Source: an uncultured Verrucomicrobia subdivision 3 bacterium (lineage in GTDB: Bacteria; Verrucomicrobiota; Verrucomicrobiia; Limisphaerales; DASXHY01). From it: a DNA stretch of 64,000 bases. Below the pieces are notes generated by a model. The model worked only from the letters and a program-made list of their open reading frames with translations, was not told the origin of the DNA and made no database searches. The stretch lies in NCBI GenBank assembly GCA_937890005.1, contig CALBZA010000072.1, positions 25,888 to 89,887 of the forward strand, in the 5' to 3' direction. Of the stretch, positions 20,801 through 28,306 are shown piece by piece (within the stretch, counting starts at the first letter, position 1; each line of letters starts with the position of its first letter). A program made the translations under genes and the position numbers.

Positions 20801-23800
20801 CAAACGAGAAATTCGTGAAACCGATGCTCGGAGTTCCCAGCGTGACGGGTCCGATGGTGTGAGTCGTGGTGGGCCCGGCCGCTGAAGTGCCGGCGCCGCC
20901 CACTGTCGGAGCGGAGACAGACCCGATCGATTGGCCGAGGAAGGAGAATCCAGTGATCGGCGCGGAACCCGTGCTTTCCAGAACGAAACCTTCAGTCGTG
21001 CTGTAACGGAAAGCGAGGTTGCCCTGCAATGCCGCCATTTCCGAGCCGTCAACGAACAGCGCGACCGACGCCTGCGTGAAGTTGAACGAGTTCACCGTGG
21101 CGTTCGACGCATTGACGTAATGGCGAATCTTGACCGATTCCCCGGTGAACGTGACGTAGCCGCCGAGCGAGAAGCTCAGGTCGTTCAACACAATCTGCGT
21201 GCCGCCGTTCGTCCAGGTCATGCCATCGAACACCGTTCCCGCCACGATCGTGATGTAGCTGGCGGAAGCCGCGCTGATCGTGAAGAGAACCTGGCCGGTT
21301 CCGGGGTCCTGAACGGTCAATGAAACCTCGGTCAACGTTCTCGTCGTCACACCGCCGACGACCGAGGTGCTGCCACCGCCAGCGGTGATGATGAAGATGT
21401 TTTCGATGTTGATGGTGGCATCGCTGACGGAAATTTTCTGGAAGGCGGAGGTGCCGGTTTTGATTTCGGTTTCCGAGAACTTCACCTGAACCGCGGCCGT
21501 GCCGACCGAAACGGTTTCGTTCACGGCGTGGTTCGTCGCATTGCGGCGAATCGTCAGCGTCGCATTCGCCCCGGAACTTCCAGCACCTGCAACCACGGTG
21601 GCAGAAGCCGTGAGTGCGTAACCGCCGGAAGCGTCGGAATAAATCACCATGCCGAGGCTTCCGTTCTCCAGCGCGAGAGAACCACTGCCACCGTCAGGAA
21701 TGATGTTCGAGCAACTGACACCGGACGCACCGATCAACACCTTGGTGGCAGTGCCCGTTCCGGTCTTGGCGAAGGCAAAATTGCCCGTGAGCGTAAACGA
21801 ACTGCCGGCGTTGATCGTCAGAGACAAAGCGCCGGAGAAACTCCGGATATTGCGCTGATCCGCCGAGCCGCCCGTTCCATCAGTGAACTTGACCGTCACG
21901 TCGCCGGCCTGAGTCGTAATCACTTCATTCACGCCCGCACCGGTGTTGTTGACCATCAGCGCGGCATTTCCCACCAGCTGGATTTCCGAAGGCAATCCCA
22001 CCGCTTCAATTTCGGTCGAAGCGTAAAGCGCATAGGTGCTGGTGTTGGCGACGGTGTTCTTGAAGATCACCAGACCGAGCCTGGCGTCGCTGATCCGGAC
22101 GCCGATGCTTTCGTCTTCCGTGCCGAGGAACGCCTTCACGCCACTCGCACCAACGACGATCTTGGTGACGTTCGGATTGCTGGCATCGATTTGCTTGGTG
22201 AAAACGAAGCTGCCTTCGATTGAAACAAAATCGGCGATCGCCAGCACCACCGAACCTTCAACATGCGTCACGTTGCCGGAGCCAAGCCCTTCGAAATCCA
22301 GCACGACTTCGCCGTCGGAAGTCTGAACCGGTGTCGATGCCAGCGTTTCGGGATCGAGTCCGGTTGTGTTCACCTTCACGGTCAATCCCGTCGAAGTGAG
22401 CGTGAGTCCGGGAACACCGTTCAACGATGCCGTGCCACCGTTTGCAACCAGCGCGTAGGTTCCAGGATTTCCATTCGTTCCGGAAAGAATCATCACGCCG
22501 AGGCTCGCTCCGACGATGCTCACGTTCGTGTCGGCTGTGCCGAGAACGACGGTGAGATTCTTCGCGCCCATCAACATGCGCGTCTGGGTCGTGGTTGTGT
22601 CAGTGTATTTCTGGAACCCGAAGTCGCCGGTCAACGAAACAAATCCCGCGATGTTCAAGGTGATGTTGCCCTGCACCGCCATGACCGGACCGGAGCCGAG
22701 ATCGCTGAAGTCGAGATCCACACTGCCGCCGGGCGTTTGAAGCGTGGTCGTGCCGGCGCGCGCGGCGACATCGACGCCGGTATTGTTGATTCGCACCTGC
22801 AGACCGGAGCCGCTGAGTGAAAGACCGGGAACACCGTTGAGCGTGCTGGTTCCGCCATTGGCAACCAGCGCGTAGCTGGACGGACCGCCATTCGATCCAG
22901 GCAACATCAACAGTCCCAAACTCGCGCCTTCGATGACCAGGCTGACATCGCCAACGGCCAGCGTGGCGTTCACACCGGTCGCAGCGACGGCAATGTCCGT
23001 TGCACCGGAAACGAGATCGGTGAACGTCTGGAATGAGAACGATCCGTGCAACGATACGAATCCGAGCACTTCCAACGTAATGGTGCCTTCAATCGATTTG
23101 GTGTTGCCTGCGCCGAGTCCGGCAAAATCCAGGGCAATGTCGCCGCCCGGAGTGGAAACCGCCAGCGGCACGCCGGGCAGCAGGCTGGGATTCTGCCCGA
23201 GGTTGTTGATCTTTACCGCCAGTCCGGAAGCGCTGAGCTCAAGCCCGGGAATCCCGTTCAATGTGTTGGTGCCGCCGTTCGCGACCAGCGCGTAGCGCGT
23301 TGGAGTTCCGTTCGCGCCGGAAATCACGAGCAGTGCGAGGCTGGCGCCTTCGATCGTCAGGTTCAGGTCGCTGGTGCCGAGGACGGCGCTGATTCCCGTC
23401 GCACCGATGGCCATGTTCGTCAGGCCCGTGTTCGAGTCGGTGAACGATTGGAATCCGAAATCACCTTCGAGCGAAACGAATCCAAGAACATTCAGCGTGA
23501 TGTGACCCTGGATGTCCTTGATGTTCCCCGCGCCGAGACCGCTGAAGTCCATGTCCACCAAACCGCCCGGCGTCTCCAACGTTGCCGGAACTCCGAGCGT
23601 GGTCGGATCCACCCCAGTGGTATTGATGCGAACCTTCAATCCCGAGCCGATCAGTTCGAGTCCGGGAACGCCGTTCAGGGTGTTGGTGCCGCCTTCTGCC
23701 ACGAGCACATAAGTCGCCGGTGCCCCGTTCGCGCCGGAAATCACGGCGAGGCCGAGGCTGGCGCCTTCGATCGTCAGGTTCGTCAAATCGGTGCCGAGCA

Positions 23801-26800
23801 CCGTGGTCACCCCGGTCGCTGCGACGAGGATATTGTTCAGACCCGTCCCGCTGTCGGTGAAGGTTTCGAAGGCAAAATCACCTTCCAACGAAAGGAATCC
23901 CGCGATGCTCAGCGTGATCGAACCTTCAACGCGCATCACGTCGGCGGAACCCAGTTCAGAGAAATCGATCGGTAACTCGCCGTCGGGCGTGACGACATTC
24001 TGCGGCAGCCCAGACAACGTCTCAGGATCGAGACCGGTCGTATTGACCTTCACCTTCAGTCCGCTGGCGCTCAGTGAAAGTCCGGGAACACCGTTCAGGG
24101 CATTTGTGCCGCCATTTGCGATCAGCGCGTATGTGGTCGTATTCCCGGTCGTTCCGGGACGAATGATCAGTCCGAAACTTGCGCCATTGATCGTCAGGTT
24201 CGTTGAACTTGATCCGACAAACGCATTCACGCTGCTGGCGCCAATCACGATGTTCGTGAGGTTCGTGATCGGATCGGTGAAGGTCTGGAAACCGAAGTTG
24301 CCGGTCAATGTGATGAAGCTGCCGATCGTAAGCGTCAGGTTGCTGACCAGAAGGCTTTGTTCGTTCGCTTCGAACTGGAGGGTCACCGCATTTTCAGGAT
24401 TGCTGTCCACCTGAACGGTTTCTTCGACTTCACCGGCGGTGTTCACCCGGACTTTTACATTCTGCGCGCTGAGCGACAGTGTGTTCGCCGGCATGCCGAC
24501 CAGCGTAATGCCGCCAGTGGCTTCAAGCGCGTAACTGGTGATGGCATCGGACGAGCGGAAAACCGCGAGCCCGAACTTCGCATCGCTGATCTTCACTCCT
24601 GACTCTGAACCGCCCGAGCTGGAACCCATCAACACATCCACACCCGTTGCACCAAGCAGAAACTTCGAACTGCCGTCCGTGGCAGGACTGTAGGAGAGCG
24701 CGACGCCTGACGCGCTGATGGATACGAATCCACCGACATTCAGGTTGAAGCTGTCGATTGTCGCGGAGAAGACCTTGGTGTCGAAATTGTAGGTCGCGGT
24801 GATGTTGCTGGCGTTGGTCTCAATGGCGCCGCCCAGGCTCAGCGTTGCGCCGCCTACGAACGTAATCGTGCCGCTCAACGAACCACCCATCACATAATTA
24901 ACATTCGTAAAGGTCAGCTCCGGAGAAGTCAGCGAGAACAATCCGCCCAAAACGATGTCATTGGAAGTAACCGTCGCACTGGCGATGCTGAATCCGGTTT
25001 TCTGCAGCGAAAGGTTCGTGATCGTCACTTCCAGATTGTTCAGTGACGGAAGGGTCAGCGTGGCTGAAGCCAGGACTGCGAATGTGTCCTGATCCGGCGT
25101 GATCTCCAGCGCATCGCCTGAGAGATTCAATTGCCCGGCGATGTTCAGCGAAAAGCTGTCGGCCTTGATCTTGAGCCGGCCCGTCGCATTGGCACCGGCG
25201 AAGTCGTAGCTCACCACCACGTTGCTGAAGGTCGAAGTGACCAGCGTGCTGCCCGGGAACAGCGTCATCCCGCCAACCGCCACCGTGATGTTGCCGGAAA
25301 ACTTGGAAACCGCAGTCGAATCCACCACCAGGTCCGTGACCACAATGGTAACGCTGCCGAATTCAAGGAAGCCGCCGAGCGAAAGAGTTTGTTCGGGAAG
25401 CGCTTCGATCGTCAGGTCATCCAGCGAGAATCCGTTTTGGGTGAGCGAGAAGCCATGGATCGTGACCGTTTCCAACCCGTTGAAGAGGCTCGAACTGACG
25501 GTGGCTTCCGCCACGGTCAGCATCACCGCCTGGCCGGGTTCAATCGAAACGTGTCCCAGATGGATCGTCAGCGCCTGGCCAATTGTGATGTCCAGGTTGG
25601 GAATGCCGATGCTCAGCCGGGAAGCACCGCCAAAGATGTAGGTTCCCTTCAGGTTGCTCAGGTGCAGATCAAGGAAGCTGATGTTGGGGAAGAGAACGAC
25701 ATTGGTCGCGGTTACTTCCACAGTCCCGTCCACCTGCGGCTGGCTTCCGTAGGTAAAGACGAAATCAGTGAAGCTGACCGACAGGCTGTCAAAGGTGATG
25801 AAACTTCCCAATGCCGTCGGCGACCCGCCGGTGCTGATGGTCAGATCCTCGAGGCTGAATCCAGTCTGGTTGAGAACAAGGTTGGTAAGCGAAACCGCAC
25901 CGATCTCGCCGAACTGGGGCGAATCGAGCGTCGCGGAGGCGATGGTTGCGATCTGTTCCTGCCCAGGGGTCAAAACAACGTCACCATCCGCCCGGATTCG
26001 GAACGCCTCGCCCATGGTCAGCTCAAATCCAACGATCGTGAGGGTCAGCTGCCCGGTCGGACTGGTTCCGTCGAAGGTTCCGAAGTCATAGCTGCCAGTC
26101 ACGGACGTGGCCTGGCTTTGAATGAACCCTCCGTTCGGAAACAGTTGCAGACCGGTGAGGGTCAACGTCACCGTGCCGGTCAGACTGGCGTCAGTGGTCG
26201 AAGTGCCGAAGGAGACATCGAAATCGCTGACCGTCAGATTCACCGAGGTGGCGCTGATCAAGTTCCCGAGCGACACCGCAGAGGTTGAACTCAGGCCAAC
26301 CGAATCAAAGCTGAAGCCGTCCGCCCGAATCTTAAAGTTCGTCAACGGTTCGGCCGAAAAACCGGTGAACTGAGAAGATGTCACCGTGGCGCTGCCAACC
26401 GAAACCAGTTCCTGCGTTTCCGTCCCGTTCGAATTGTACGAGAAGGTGACATCCGTCGCGGCCACCACCAGGGCGTCTCCGATCTGAATGACCAGATTCT
26501 CAGCTTTGAGAGAGTAGGTCCCCCCGATGGTGTAGGTGCCGGTAATGGCATTCTTGGCCAGGTAACTGGCTTCGATCTCCGTGCCGACCGGCTGGGAATT
26601 GGCGAAGGTCAGCGTCGTTCCGGAAACCGAGTAGCCGGACGTCACCTCGTCGCCGTTCACATGAACGTCCACCTGCGCCGAGGAAACCGGGGTGGCGGAA
26701 AGTGTGACGGAAGTTGATGCCGCCGCCAGTGTGAAGGAATCCACTACGGGATTGTTGATGATGCCGGAGAAACTCTTGCCCGGAAACAGCACTGCGGAGT

Positions 26801-27665
26801 CGGCAGAAATCTGGACCGAGCCGCTGTAGGTCACCTCGCCTTCGACAGTCGTCCGGGTGCCGGTGAATTTCAGCGTGACGTTCGTCAGCTGGAGAAAATC
26901 ACCAAGCTCAATTGTCCCGAGGTTTCGTTCGAAGGTGAACTCGCCGTCAGCCGTTAAAGCGTCCAACTGACTCTGAATATACTGAGGAAGACCCGAGGTA
27001 AGACCAGACGAAGGAGTAACGCTCGCAGTGGAGGATGCGTTATTCGAGGAATTTGCAACTGATTGATTTTCCGATATTTGCGCAGCGTTTTCGACGGCAG
27101 CTACTGCCTTGGAAGCGCTTGCCGGAGGACCGTTTGCCGCTTTCAAAGTGTCGGTTAACTGCTGGGTCAAAACGTTGCCGGAAGTTGAAGTACCGGAGGC
27201 TGGAAGCGCAGTCTGAGCGGTAGAAACCGCACCGGATTTCGCGGCTGAACTTCTCGAAACCGTCGCCTGCTCGGATGCCTTTTGAGCCGAAGATTCCGCT
27301 GACACGGCAGCCGAATTTTCGGCGACTGCGGAGCTGGCGACTGGAGAAAATTGGGTGTCGGAATTTGAACTTTCGGCGCCCGAATCCGGAGCCGTTTCCA
27401 CGCCCGGAGCGGAGTCCGTCAGAGCGATTGGCTCCAGTTCAATCCCGTCAAAAATGCCATCCGTGGACGCCGCCGGATCGTACGAATTCTGGGTTTCAAC
27501 CGGCTGAAAATCCTGATGGCTGACCACGATGGACGGCGCCTGATTTTGGGAACCGGAGACTCCGGTGGCGGCCAATGCGAGGAAAGCGTCGGCAGAAAGA
27601 AGGACGCGCGACTCGAGGGCTTCGAGTTCGAACTCAGACCGATTTTTTGGGCGTGAGTGGTCCAC
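11859..27665 (-). CDS. Giant LEPR-XLL-type repetitive surface protein (5268 aa)
   Basis: Predicted very large exported or adhesin-like protein. The N-terminus has no ordinary signal peptide but carries FELEALESRVLLSAD (LESRVLL at residues 17-23), matching the LEPR-XLL motif with P changed to S; such motifs mark giant repetitive proteins in Planctomycetes and Verrucomicrobia. Layout: Ser/Ala-rich linker (about 60-220); imperfect beta-strand repeats of about 150-170 residues (about 230-1060); seven close repeats of about 140 residues (about 1090-2000); a long beta-rich region; a poly-Pro hinge (about 3513); about six modules of roughly 90-120 residues with LN-V-DD-x-G, TLTGLGM and LGSGNDT (about 3980-4570); and a Gly-rich beta-helix-like C-terminus. 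The start is GTG with no clear Shine-Dalgarno. No T1SS or T9SS gene is nearby. The reading frame is open throughout 15.8 kb. Confidence 0.92.
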   Translation of the reverse strand: MDHSRPKNRSEFELEALESRVLLSADAFLALAATGVSGSQNQAPSIVVSHQDFQPVETQNSYDPAASTDGIFDGIELEPIALTDSAPGVETAPDSGAESSNSDTQFSPVASSAVAENSAAVSAESSAQKASEQATVSRSSAAKSGAVSTAQTALPASGTSTSGNVLTQQLTDTLKAANGPPASASKAVAAVENAAQISENQSVANSSNNASSTASVTPSSGLTSGLPQYIQSQLDALTADGEFTFERNLGTIELGDFLQLTNVTLKFTGTRTTVEGEVTYSGSVQISADSAVLFPGKSFSGIINNPVVDSFTLAAASTSVTLSATPVSSAQVDVHVNGDEVTSGYSVSGTTLTFANSQPVGTEIEASYLAKNAITGTYTIGGTYSLKAENLVIQIGDALVVAATDVTFSYNSNGTETQELVSVGSATVTSSQFTGFSAEPLTNFKIRADGFSFDSVGLSSTSAVSLGNLISATSVNLTVSDFDVSFGTSTTDASLTGTVTLTLTGLQLFPNGGFIQSQATSVTGSYDFGTFDGTSPTGQLTLTIVGFELTMGEAFRIRADGDVVLTPGQEQIATIASATLDSPQFGEIGAVSLTNLVLNQTGFSLEDLTISTGGSPTALGSFITFDSLSVSFTDFVFTYGSQPQVDGTVEVTATNVVLFPNISFLDLHLSNLKGTYIFGGASRLSIGIPNLDITIGQALTIHLGHVSIEPGQAVMLTVAEATVSSSLFNGLETVTIHGFSLTQNGFSLDDLTIEALPEQTLSLGGFLEFGSVTIVVTDLVVDSTAVSKFSGNITVAVGGMTLFPGSTLVTSTFSNVVVSYDFAGANATGRLKIKADSFSLNIAGQLNLSGDALEITPDQDTFAVLASATLTLPSLNNLEVTITNLSLQKTGFSIASATVTSNDIVLGGLFSLTSPELTFTNVNYVMGGSLSGTITFVGGATLSLGGAIETNASNITATYNFDTKVFSATIDSFNLNVGGFVSISASGVALSYSPATDGSSKFLLGATGVDVLMGSSSGGSESGVKISDAKFGLAVFRSSDAITSYALEATGGITLVGMPANTLSLSAQNVKVRVNTAGEVEETVQVDSNPENAVTLQFEANEQSLLVSNLTLTIGSFITLTGNFGFQTFTDPITNLTNIVIGASSVNAFVGSSSTNLTINGASFGLIIRPGTTGNTTTYALIANGGTNALNGVPGLSLSASGLKVKVNTTGLDPETLSGLPQNVVTPDGELPIDFSELGSADVMRVEGSITLSIAGFLSLEGDFAFETFTDSGTGLNNILVAATGVTTVLGTDLTNLTIEGASLGLAVISGANGAPATYVLVAEGGTNTLNGVPGLELIGSGLKVRINTTGVDPTTLGVPATLETPGGLVDMDFSGLGAGNIKDIQGHITLNVLGFVSLEGDFGFQSFTDSNTGLTNMAIGATGISAVLGTSDLNLTIEGASLALLVISGANGTPTRYALVANGGTNTLNGIPGLELSASGLAVKINNLGQNPSLLPGVPLAVSTPGGDIALDFAGLGAGNTKSIEGTITLEVLGFVSLHGSFSFQTFTDLVSGATDIAVAATGVNATLAVGDVSLVIEGASLGLLMLPGSNGGPSSYALVANGGTSTLNGVPGLSLSGSGLQVRINNTGVDVAARAGTTTLQTPGGSVDLDFSDLGSGPVMAVQGNITLNIAGFVSLTGDFGFQKYTDTTTTQTRMLMGAKNLTVVLGTADTNVSIVGASLGVMILSGTNGNPGTYALVANGGTASLNGVPGLTLTSTGLTVKVNTTGLDPETLASTPVQTSDGEVVLDFEGLGSGNVTHVEGSVVLAIADFVSIEGSFVFTKQIDASNPNVTKIVVGASGVKAFLGTEDESIGVRISDARLGLVIFKNTVANTSTYALYASTEIEAVGLPSEIQLVGNAALMVNNTGAGVNEVITTQAGDVTVKFTDGTGGSADQRNIRSFSGALSLTINAGSSFTLTGNFAFAKTGTGTATKVLIGASGVSCSNIIPDGGSGSLALENGSLGMVIYSDASGGYALTASATVVAGAGSSGANATLTIRRNATNHAVNETVSVGTAAVQVKFSETEIKTGTSAFQKISVSDATINIENIFIITAGGGSTSVVGGVTTRTLTEVSLTVQDPGTGQVLFTISAASASYITIVAGTVFDGMTWTNGGTQIVLNDLSFSLGGYVTFTGESVKIRHYVNASNATVNSFNFTQASVALFVDGSEMAALQGNLAFRYSTTEGFVLESTGSAPITGFSFLGQSIGSVSAPTVGGAGTSAAGPTTTHTIGPVTLGTPSIGFTNFSFGLDGTLSVTVSISDTLASINGGVISAAVKNLTGSFTLGLKLDLANPFAPPTNVTASGFNLSIGQLEIAINVSSQVSLKFTANNVFINPSAGPTQDLVSFGGTTSAPGLAATLSVPGITLTGGASNFAIKGNGSFVAGNNFTVTLSLGENSASSLKWPDWLPIKDVTIGVEWPGNNFNTDPANFILDLSATVDLNSLKGIPLSVSGTINHVRIDVGKLADGVFPIIDIESVAVSVSGNLFGGTVSGSLLAGVVRFDSNGAVVDSQGRLVTNGQPGVGPFTSVFYGGISASFSFGGMSGFALKLGLSEYGPLSVYISASTPTGILLEPNSGLTLNNFRGGVTFGQGLPTVTISNPISPDDALQLRQPGFQSPATMTDAQWLVQMKSQVATLYKTGATDGWANLGASTITIQAGATIYSAYLSQNSFKIDADVFFDTSGKILILGTATFGNTLTIGMKLYADLAPVFDGSVNEGAPVNILFLMDTPAQVGTPIAPPILSIYGIMQFEFSRVDNQPVTAENQADAFKIRIAGAAELNVLGGFQAKLSGNVDLTFSSTSFQITIFNVALNMSYLGEVGTAAGDLTIQKNSSGGLDIWGAFVLNANLQALQEVGIYAGGQIYFQLNTTAELKTVPLVLTTGTINVTIAPQSFGLFVNGSADFHLFGQRVFTLAGTLAVNLNVSTTTPGEFTLTIFVQAQLMIGPVGNPIFTYNANGLIYVDQTGFAAKMTLAYGGSPLTGFSMGVNWVLVVNTTLREISYEIPEPLPTSPATPPVATVMGPNFGSSNVTALMSYETIVDGKRMLIIPRGAPPSSTTNYANWTAAAGEAYFILVGRGNLTLANAFTISGTINLVASYNPLTGLSFSFSLNAKLNLTVNGTNIFSFSVIGGIQINSSGLAAALTINFASGFSMPSNLGFTISATFMLQINTTGAPVTVTGTSITVQPGARVVANGNISVPGLTITGSFTFSVTPSSLSVEIKATVNIFGSLMSVNGFAGIYYDSNPGFAFSIQLKVGSSTTTQIQPVAALGNLFSISGEFTLQINTSSVARNGIASGFKIAITNLDVFLFGFHLSGTISISITSAGLSINIPESNPLTLDFFGIVTLSVHGYLNPNGTFSFTASAGFSFGEPGVAYIGGRISVTFSNGGFSATVAGRVDFLGVSVTASGTITITNRNVTMSIYVYCVVVPAIHIHTPAVKVAGVTIIPAVNIDTPPVIVSGTWTVTLGQTDPPPPPPPTPVLGTVTSGVLVLNLGQDVGARGEHFGAQDEENYVITNVVGNPGSSTGQTIQITALGYTQTYTNVTSILVRNTLSGNDTITISNGVTATVDITLGNGNNIINTGGGFATVRDRGTGSNTITGGSGGGVYIGGLNGSNAAYATKGITTINAGTGNFSVQYAGYSSYTLTQTLLQAGTYLIYLNGVANVDLTAATGSGAHVFNLNGWYGSGSITGNGSNNTLNVNPQTTLNVAFVLSDASLQTTIGNNPSRTMTLAGIQVANLTGGSNSNTMTVSGWTGTGSLTGPAGSTNTVVAVNNTNFVLTNLLLTRAGHGDLQLTNFANAILTGGAGVNTFTVNGDTWTGHATLNGVNGNDIYNITLNGIGSTLFTIADSTPNSGDVLNVSVSVDTIVLSNQIKAGGQQINYSGVGVLNINGTVTGTNYYIRSTHASTATNILAFGANNVFTVGSNAGVTPSAASSLDGILGALTITGTGSDTLNLDDTASTVAKTGLMTSTGITGFGTEGINYSGIAILNISLGSGADTFTVVSTNASMTTTVNLGFGDDIVNIGNVLDLIAGELTVNGQGGSNTLNFSDAGSVLGKTGFLTASTLLGLGMGPEGVTFSSFAVLALTLGSGNDVLNVLGTNATTLTTVNTGAGANVLNISSNAPVGSGGVLAGLAGRLIVNGQGTSDTMNLDDSGNSAAATLTLTSTTVTGLGMGNDDPAKGVEFHGIETLNIQLGSNNNTLLLKGSPANATTNIITGTGSNQIAVGTSAQATAGALSNGESPNTGSSLEDILGSIVLIGSGTDVLNVDDTGSTGAKTGVLSATTLTGLGMGGGGITYFGMAALTVALGSGNDTLTITSTTANPVQITGNGGADVFNVQATTGLVVLHGGSGADTFNLGSVSPGVSGNVNGIAGLLELHGGLGVDVLNVDETGEIAGNTGLFTATTLTGLGMTAGVEFSETETININLGAGSDTFNVQSVLPTVTLTVSLGAGVDVLNLGSTAPVSGGTVNEILGTVVVIGSGNDVLNVDDSGDADDNAGSLVPATLTGLGLGSSVTYSGLAELYVFLGSGDDTFTVNDMTESTVTRIDGGEGINTAVLNFTSFGAVELSLIRFESATLVVVNDFTGLLNLDGKFTTATIGGTLTQTGVLNAGAIDLMTIDVNLAGLVNVAGLLQALVVHGASPGKVIAGDVHTITVDAGFGGKLLQVIENGIERQLKAPGVSGVISGSVKFAFIYDSLTTDVPQLAVRVTNPDATTRFNLVLAAHSATAKFNLARVEAVDASGISNITVDGDILTTISQAARDYLGLSADARSGIHLPGESITGVSVRDTLPIGYINVGGIQGLAFGFLVNQNGKPTTVQNALGSSGKPTVLWNILGSQAALLAATDEFLISFSETHAVSFYAQVDTDLSLDLVMTFNDRVADDAAVRAQLQIQPGATKKQPAVITSIQLAGDGASIDSQYAIGSITSTGSLGDVTVRGAQGLGSVTASSIFGSINVLNGGITGTIQTTGIRIDSITGEETVVNADIGQTVFNAKGKLTGVTTISAKGGINGEIISRGDLISSVTTGGSLTGLIAAQGNIGLILFDVNDNPVVGKNGVLTRFGGISAKNATVDVIALGNIYGDLSFKGTFSGRIAVLGLSIQGLSADRFGLLGNVQIKSFAEGSAIVSGGLIGDVGRTTVSLGSAKGFVTADGAISLAKGSKIAAAQVLANQAGTANSDVIAAIFTDSNLSLGFDTGGTLAGLGLIRTDLNSLTLSGGTLAGPTP
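21780..24330 (-). repeat. Tandem ~420-bp coding repeats inside the giant gene
   Basis: About six to seven units of roughly 140 codons recur at about 24.31, 23.89, 23.47, 23.05, 22.63 and 22.21 kb, with a diverged one near 21.79 kb. Each has the order FVSLEGDFGFQ-x-FTD, LTIEGASLGL, YALVANGGT-x-LNGVPGL, GL-V-(R/K)-(I/V)-NTTG and a TPGG-x-V-x-(L/M)-DFS-x-LG segment. They encode protein repeats and are not a mobile or CRISPR array. Confidence 0.85.
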
Positions 27666-27807
27666 AAAAACAGAACGCCGGTTCGAGGCGGTCCGGGATT
27701 AAGCTGCAAAGGTTTAGCGCGACGCCGAATGGGAAGTCAATTCCAGTCTGAGAAAAATTGAAGGAACGGGCGGAAGCTACAGCCGAGTCAGCCGGCAAAG
27801 AAAAAGC

Positions 27808-28005
27808 TCAGAGTCCCGGCCGATTCACGAGATAAATTCCAGCGGCGACGACGGCCGAAACGATCAGACCGATTGCGATCGACCATTGAAGAATGCGTCG
27901 ATGTTTCGCGCGCGCGGCGCGTCCGCCCATACCCGGAAGCAGATAAAAGCGTTCCCGTTCTTTGTCCCTTTTGAACCAAGGCATTGAATTGGCACGTTCC
28001 GACAT
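27808..28005 (-). CDS. Small single-pass membrane protein
   Basis: About 65 residues, or 58 if translation starts at the ATG at 27984 (MPWFKRDKERERFYLLPGMG). It has a basic, Arg-rich N-terminal half and one transmembrane helix (WSIAIGLIVSAVVAAGIYLV), then a short tail. The amino-acid pattern, with charged residues followed by a clean hydrophobic segment, supports a real gene. It is not recognised. It lies about 140 bp upstream of the giant gene on the same strand, and co-transcription is possible. Confidence 0.6.
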   Translation of the reverse strand: MSERANSMPWFKRDKERERFYLLPGMGGRAARAKHRRILQWSIAIGLIVSAVVAAGIYLVNRPGL

Positions 28006-28207
28006 AATCAACAGTCCGGTTGTCCGACCTGTAAACCGGGCGAGTCACCCTCCCCCTACGCTCCAAAGAACTACGGACCGACAACGTCAGGGATCATCCG
28101 GACCCTCCCCTCTGATTTCAAGGAAAAACTCTGGATGAAAACCGCTTACAAATCCGTCCCGGAACAGCCGGCTTATCGGAAAGATTCGACGCGAAAACTT
28201 CCCCGAC

Positions 28208-28228
28208 CTCAAAACTCAAAACTCAAAA
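28208..28228. repeat. Three tandem CTCAAAA heptamers
   Basis: A perfect short tandem repeat of CTCAAAA (three copies, then CTC) lies in the 270-bp region between the small membrane protein gene and the histidine kinase. No gene or strong promoter is seen in that region. Confidence 0.6.
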
Positions 28229-28306
28229 CTCGGAACTTCCCCTCCCCTTTTCCGAGTAAAAGCTCGACCGCTTCCGCATGGATTGCCATACAATCCCCGA
28301 CCACCA

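Noticed and set aside
21780..24330. Regular repeats as a possible CRISPR array
   Set aside because: The unit is about 420 bp, in frame and protein-coding, with no short repeat and spacer pattern.
12966..26373. Many plus-strand open frames antisense to the giant gene, some over 300 codons
   Set aside because: They mirror codon bias of the 15.8-kb repetitive gene on the other strand, repeat with the same period, and have no recognisable domains.
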